From Gordonia asplenii (GTDB lineage: Bacteria; Actinomycetota; Actinomycetes; Mycobacteriales; Mycobacteriaceae), in contig NZ_JABBNB010000029.1 in the NCBI RefSeq assembly GCF_012933505.1, positions 30,650-94,649 on the forward strand: a stretch of DNA of 64,000 nucleotides, given 5' to 3'. Made by a program: the position numbers and the translations under genes. The notes under the pieces were generated by a model. It had not been told where the DNA came from, did not search any database, and saw only the letters and a program-made list of their open reading frames with translations. Positions within the stretch are counted from its first letter, which is position 1. Each line of letters starts with the position of its first letter. This document shows positions 61,204 through 64,000 of the stretch, piece after piece.

Positions 61204-62469
61204 CTACCCCTTCACGACCGCGAGATATGCGGCCAGCGCCGCCGCACGGCCCGAGACTCCCATTTTGCGAAAGACCGACGCCAAGTGAAATTTGACGGTG
61301 TTGGGGCTGATGCTCAGGGATTGCGCGATGCCGCGATTGCTCAACCCGGATGCCAGTAGATCGAGCACCTCGGCTTCGCGGGCGCTCAGCCCCCACTCCA
61401 TCGGGGTCGCCCGGCGGCGCGTGGCCGCGGGATCGAGCGGAATCGTCAGGGACAGCTCGGTGCCCCACCCCGGCGTCGACGACGCCGACACGCTGCCGCC
61501 GAGCGCGACGATCCGGGTGCGTACCGGATCGAGTTCGGTCGATCCGGTTGCCAACCCGCCTGCGCCGTCGTCGCGCATGTGGATGAGCAGGTTGGTGCCG
61601 TCGCAGTCCCACTGCACCCGCACGCGCGCCACGTCCTCGTCTTCGATGAGAGCCAAGATGGCACTCCGGACGACCGCCCTGGCGCCGTAAGCCACCTCGC
61701 TCGGCAATGGACGGCCCTCGCGCGGCGGCTCGACGAAATCCACGTCGACGCCGCGGTAGCGGACGAGCGGCCGCAGGTCGTCGCGCAGCCGGGCGAAAGC
61801 GCTGGTCACCGGTTCCTCGGTGAAGGTACGCGCCCGATCGGTCGCGGTCCTGAGCTTGACCACGCCCCCTGCGGCGACCTCCATGGCATGGGACCGGGCG
61901 GCGGCATCGTCGAGTCGCTTCGAGCGGAGCACCGCGAGCACCGCCTCCAACGTGGTGGTGTATTCGCCGGTCAGATCGGCGAGAGCACTGAAGCGATCGC
62001 TCGACGCCACGCGCGCCAATTGCAAGTAACTGGGCGACGCCGTGTCGGCCAGGTCCTGCGCCCGCTGCGCGACGATGTTCCAGAGATGGAGCACGATGCC
62101 GTCGTCACCAGCTTCGACAACCGCGTCGACGCCGGGCGTCGAGAGCAACAACAGTGCACCGTTGTTCGCCGATACCTGGAGTACCTGTCCGTGGCCGGGC
62201 AGCGTCGCGCGCTTGACGGTGCCGGGTGCCACACCTCGGCGCAACTCGTCGAGGTCGAGCACGCTGTGCCCGTCGACGAAGTCAGCTCGCCCCGTTCCGC
62301 GCAGCCAGCCGCCGGTCGCGTCGGCGACCAGCATCACCAGCCCGTCGTGGGCCGCGAACGGTTCCAATAGCGCGGACAGCCTTGCGGGAAGAGCGTCCCC
62401 CGGTGCGGTGACCGTATCGGCGAGATCCCGGACCGTGGCGTCGGTGCACCGTGTTCCGTCGTGTGGCAT
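61204..62469 (-). CDS. HATPase-like sensor fused to LuxR DNA-binding domain
   Basis: A 421-residue regulator. Residues about 25-140 look like a small sensory (GAF-like) domain. A helical stretch (about 145-220) has no clear phosphorylatable His box. A HATPase_c-like domain (about 230-340) has MRDDGAGGL and GTELSLTIPL, resembling the G boxes of histidine kinases. The last 65 residues are a LuxR/GerE helix-turn-helix: WGLSAREAEVLDLLASGLSNRGIAQSLSISPNTVKFHLASVFRKMGV. It may sense a ligand and bind DNA in one polypeptide. It is divergent from the GlcG/HbpS-like gene, its likely target. Confidence 0.82.
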   Translation of the reverse strand: MPHDGTRCTDATVRDLADTVTAPGDALPARLSALLEPFAAHDGLVMLVADATGGWLRGTGRADFVDGHSVLDLDELRRGVAPGTVKRATLPGHGQVLQVSANNGALLLLSTPGVDAVVEAGDDGIVLHLWNIVAQRAQDLADTASPSYLQLARVASSDRFSALADLTGEYTTTLEAVLAVLRSKRLDDAAARSHAMEVAAGGVVKLRTATDRARTFTEEPVTSAFARLRDDLRPLVRYRGVDVDFVEPPREGRPLPSEVAYGARAVVRSAILALIEDEDVARVRVQWDCDGTNLLIHMRDDGAGGLATGSTELDPVRTRIVALGGSVSASSTPGWGTELSLTIPLDPAATRRRATPMEWGLSAREAEVLDLLASGLSNRGIAQSLSISPNTVKFHLASVFRKMGVSGRAAALAAYLAVVKG

Positions 62470-62492
62470 GCGGTGATGATACCGCCCCAGTA

Positions 62493-62510
62493 CCTACCTG
62501 AATGGGTAGG
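62493..62510. promoter_or_regulatory. Inverted repeat in the LuxR/GlcG divergent promoter
   Basis: CCTACC-TGAATG-GGTAGG has perfect 6-bp arms. It lies 24 bp from the regulator start and about 105 bp from the GlcG-like start. Candidate binding site for the LuxR-type protein. Confidence 0.45.
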
Positions 62511-62615
62511 ATTTTCCGTCTCATTCGACAGTCGCCCACCCGTACCGGTAGCGGAAGACTGGTTGTTACCGAGGAGGACGTCTGGTCCGCCTCAACACAC
62601 GAAGGAGCAACACCG

Positions 62616-63014
62616 GTGTCTGTCAACCTTGAAGACGCACGTAGGGTCACCACCGCCGCCGAGGCGTTCGCCACCGAGATCGGCCAGCCGATGAATATCG
62701 CTGTCGTCGACGCCGGCGGCAACCTGGTGTCGCACGTACGCCAGGACGACGCCTGGATCGGGAGCGTGAAGATCTCGATCAGCAAGGCGTGGACGTCTCG
62801 CGCGTTCAATATCTCCACCAAGGACCTGGGTGACAACGCTCAGCCGACTCAGCAGTTCTTCGGCATCCACACCACCAACGACGGAAACGTCGCGATCTTT
62901 GCCGGCGGCATCCCGCTGGTCCGCGACGGCGTGGTGGTGGGCGCGATCGGAGTCAGCGGCGGCAGCGGCGAACAGGATCACTCGGTCGCGGAAGCCGGCG
63001 CGGCAGCGCTCTGA
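62616..63014 (+). CDS. GlcG/HbpS (DUF336) family protein
   Basis: A 132-residue protein of the HbpS/GlcG family. ARRVTTAAEAFATEIGQPMNIAVVDAGGNLVSHVRQDDAWIGSVKISISKAWTSRAF is the signature, then FGIHTTNDGNVAIFAGGIPLVRDGVVVGAIGVSGGSGEQD. HbpS of Streptomyces binds haem and talks to a sensor kinase; other members bind cobalamin or have unknown ligands. There is no signal peptide. The GTG at 62616 follows GAAGGAG; the longer frame is rejected. It is followed closely by the MIP channel gene. Confidence 0.88.
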   Translation: MSVNLEDARRVTTAAEAFATEIGQPMNIAVVDAGGNLVSHVRQDDAWIGSVKISISKAWTSRAFNISTKDLGDNAQPTQQFFGIHTTNDGNVAIFAGGIPLVRDGVVVGAIGVSGGSGEQDHSVAEAGAAAL

Positions 63015-63036
63015 GCAGAAACGGACTGACGACGTG

Positions 63037-63783
63037 ATGAATTCGCCCGGGCAGACCTGCGACGCTCCCGATTCGATGCCCCACTCCATCGCGACGTGGA
63101 ACTACCGACCTGCCCTGGCCGAGTTCATCGGCAGCGCCATGCTGGTGATGGCCATCGTCGGGTCGGGAATCGCGGCTTCCTCGCTGTCTCCGAATGAGTC
63201 CGGCCTGCAGCTCCTCGAAATGTCGGTGACGACGGGGCTCGCGTTGACGGTCCTGGTCCTCGTCCTCGGTCCCGTCTCCGGCGGCCACTTCAACCCAGCG
63301 GTGTCGTTGATCTTCTGGGTGATCGGCCGCCGGGGCGGCACCGGACTGACGACCGGCGAGTTGGCCACTTTCGTCGTCGCGCAAGTGGTCGGCGCCCTGT
63401 CCGGCGTGATGCTGGCCAATGTGATGTTCGGGCTCCGTCCTGTCTCGACGGCTACGCAGCACCGGGCGAGCGCCGCACATCTGGTCGCCGAGGTACTCGC
63501 CACGACCATCCTGATCGTCGTCATCCTGGGACTGGTACGTGGCAACCGCGTTGCGCTGGTCGCGCCCGCGGTCGGCTCATACGTGAGTGCGGCGTTCTGG
63601 TTCACGTCGTCGACGTGTTTCGCCAACCCCGCGGTGACGGTGGCGCGCGCGTTGTCGGACAGTGTGGGCGGTATTTCGCCGTCGTCGGTGCCGGCCTTCG
63701 TGGTCGCGCAGGTCGCCGGTGCGGTGCTGGGACTGTTAGTGGGTGCCGCGCTGTTTCCCGTCGAGTCCCCGCTTCGACGCTGA
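63037..63783 (+). CDS. MIP family channel (aquaporin/aquaglyceroporin)
   Basis: A 248-residue membrane protein with about six helices and both NPA half-helices: GGHFNPAVS in the first half and CFANPAVTVAR in the second. It should pass water or small neutral solutes such as glycerol. The ATG at 63037 (or GTG at 63034) follows the GlcG-like stop by 22 bases, so the two may be co-transcribed under the LuxR-type regulator. No arsenic-resistance genes accompany it, unlike some actinobacterial members. Confidence 0.9.
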   Translation: MNSPGQTCDAPDSMPHSIATWNYRPALAEFIGSAMLVMAIVGSGIAASSLSPNESGLQLLEMSVTTGLALTVLVLVLGPVSGGHFNPAVSLIFWVIGRRGGTGLTTGELATFVVAQVVGALSGVMLANVMFGLRPVSTATQHRASAAHLVAEVLATTILIVVILGLVRGNRVALVAPAVGSYVSAAFWFTSSTCFANPAVTVARALSDSVGGISPSSVPAFVVAQVAGAVLGLLVGAALFPVESPLRR

Positions 63784-63857
63784 CTCCGGGACGCGCGCAG
63801 CGATGGCACACCGTGCTGGTGCGTCCGCTGAGCTGGTGCCGGAAAACTTGTCAGTGG

Positions 63858-63873
63858 TCGAAGGTATGTTCGG
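63858..63873 (+). promoter_or_regulatory. SOS-box-like sequence
   Basis: TCGAAGGTATGTTCGG fits 10 of 12 specified positions of the mycobacterial-type LexA box TCGAAC-N4-GTTCGA. It lies directly before the partial gene at the right edge. Confidence 0.35.
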
Positions 63874-63876
63874 TTT

Positions 63877-64000
63877 ATGGGGATCGATCAGCAGGCGACG
63901 CGCACGTCCGGCGAGTATCGCTGGCTGCTGTCGGCTCCGTCGGCCTGGCCGGCTGCGGACCCGGCCACGTTGGGGCTTGGTGATCCCGCCGGTGGTGATG
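63877..64000 (+). CDS. Gene start truncated by the window edge
   Basis: An open frame of 41 codons from an ATG at 63877 to the edge (begins MGIDQQATRTSGEYRWLL, then Ala/Pro/Gly-rich). It is too short to assign. An SOS-like box just upstream recalls DUF222/HNH-endonuclease (13E12-type) genes of related genera, but nothing in the visible residues proves it. Confidence 0.4.
   Translation, partial: MGIDQQATRTSGEYRWLLSAPSAWPAADPATLGLGDPAGGD

Overview
The window is GC-rich actinobacterial DNA, most likely from a mycolic-acid-containing genus such as Gordonia or a close relative. This rests on gene content and order and not on any database search. The clearest marker is a chromosomal run known from Mycobacterium tuberculosis as Rv1019-Rv1026 (TetR, mfd, mazG, lpqU, eno, ftsB-like, DUF501, ppx2). 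All eight members are here, on the minus strand and in that order, but split apart: TetR at 52.7 kb, mfd at 50.3-46.7 kb, mazG at 15.5-14.3 kb, and lpqU to ppx at 10.6-6.2 kb. A membrane fatty-acid desaturase with its reductase and a DipZ/fasciclin pair also fit this group of organisms.

Layout. 0-5.7 kb: a partial membrane protein, a TetR regulator divergent from a ferredoxin reductase-desaturase operon, two small genes and a DUF4395 protein. 6.2-10.6 kb: the ppx-DUF501-ftsB-eno-lpqU block. 10.8-14.3 kb: an efeUOB iron-uptake operon behind a likely IdeR/DtxR iron box. 14.3-15.5 kb: mazG. 15.8-43.6 kb: a catabolic island with CitE-type lyase, three CaiB/BaiF CoA-transferase-family genes, aldehyde and alcohol dehydrogenases, MmgE/PrpD, cupin, two SDRs, two CoA ligases, three acyl-CoA dehydrogenases, thiolase, hydratases and two GntR/FCD regulators. 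43.6-46.7 kb: a small mobile patch with an IS21-type istB relic, a PIN plus Xre-ImmA/IrrE gene pair and a DUF433/DUF5615 toxin-antitoxin remnant. 46.7-52.7 kb: mfd, a GNAT acetyltransferase, a LigB-type dioxygenase and the TetR gene. 52.8-55.4 kb: a fasciclin lipoprotein divergent from dipZ. 55.4-63.8 kb: a His-rich membrane protein, a SnoaL-like protein, three luciferase-like monooxygenases, an SRPBCC protein, a HATPase-LuxR fusion divergent from a GlcG/HbpS-like protein, and a MIP channel. A further gene runs off the right edge.

How the island works together. Six very AT-rich boxes, in otherwise GC-rich DNA, lie in front of the island's transcription units (18.85, 18.95, 26.34, 30.66, 38.20 and 38.28 kb). 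Three of them share an identical 10-mer. The long operon behind the 38.20 kb box (MaoC, ligase, acyl-CoA dehydrogenase, CoA-transferase, enoyl-CoA hydratase, CoA-transferase) ends with a GntR/FCD gene, which is therefore the best candidate for the regulator. The enzymes suggest oxidation of an alcohol or aldehyde to an acid, CoA activation, beta-oxidation-like steps and final thiolase or lyase cleavage. The substrate cannot be read from the sequence.

Two dispersed repeat families are notable. One, with a conserved hairpin and G-rich arrays, occupies three gaps between convergent genes. The other is built from CTGGTTGAGC and GTCGAAACC blocks and occurs at four loci. I saw no rRNA, tRNA, CRISPR array or intact insertion sequence.
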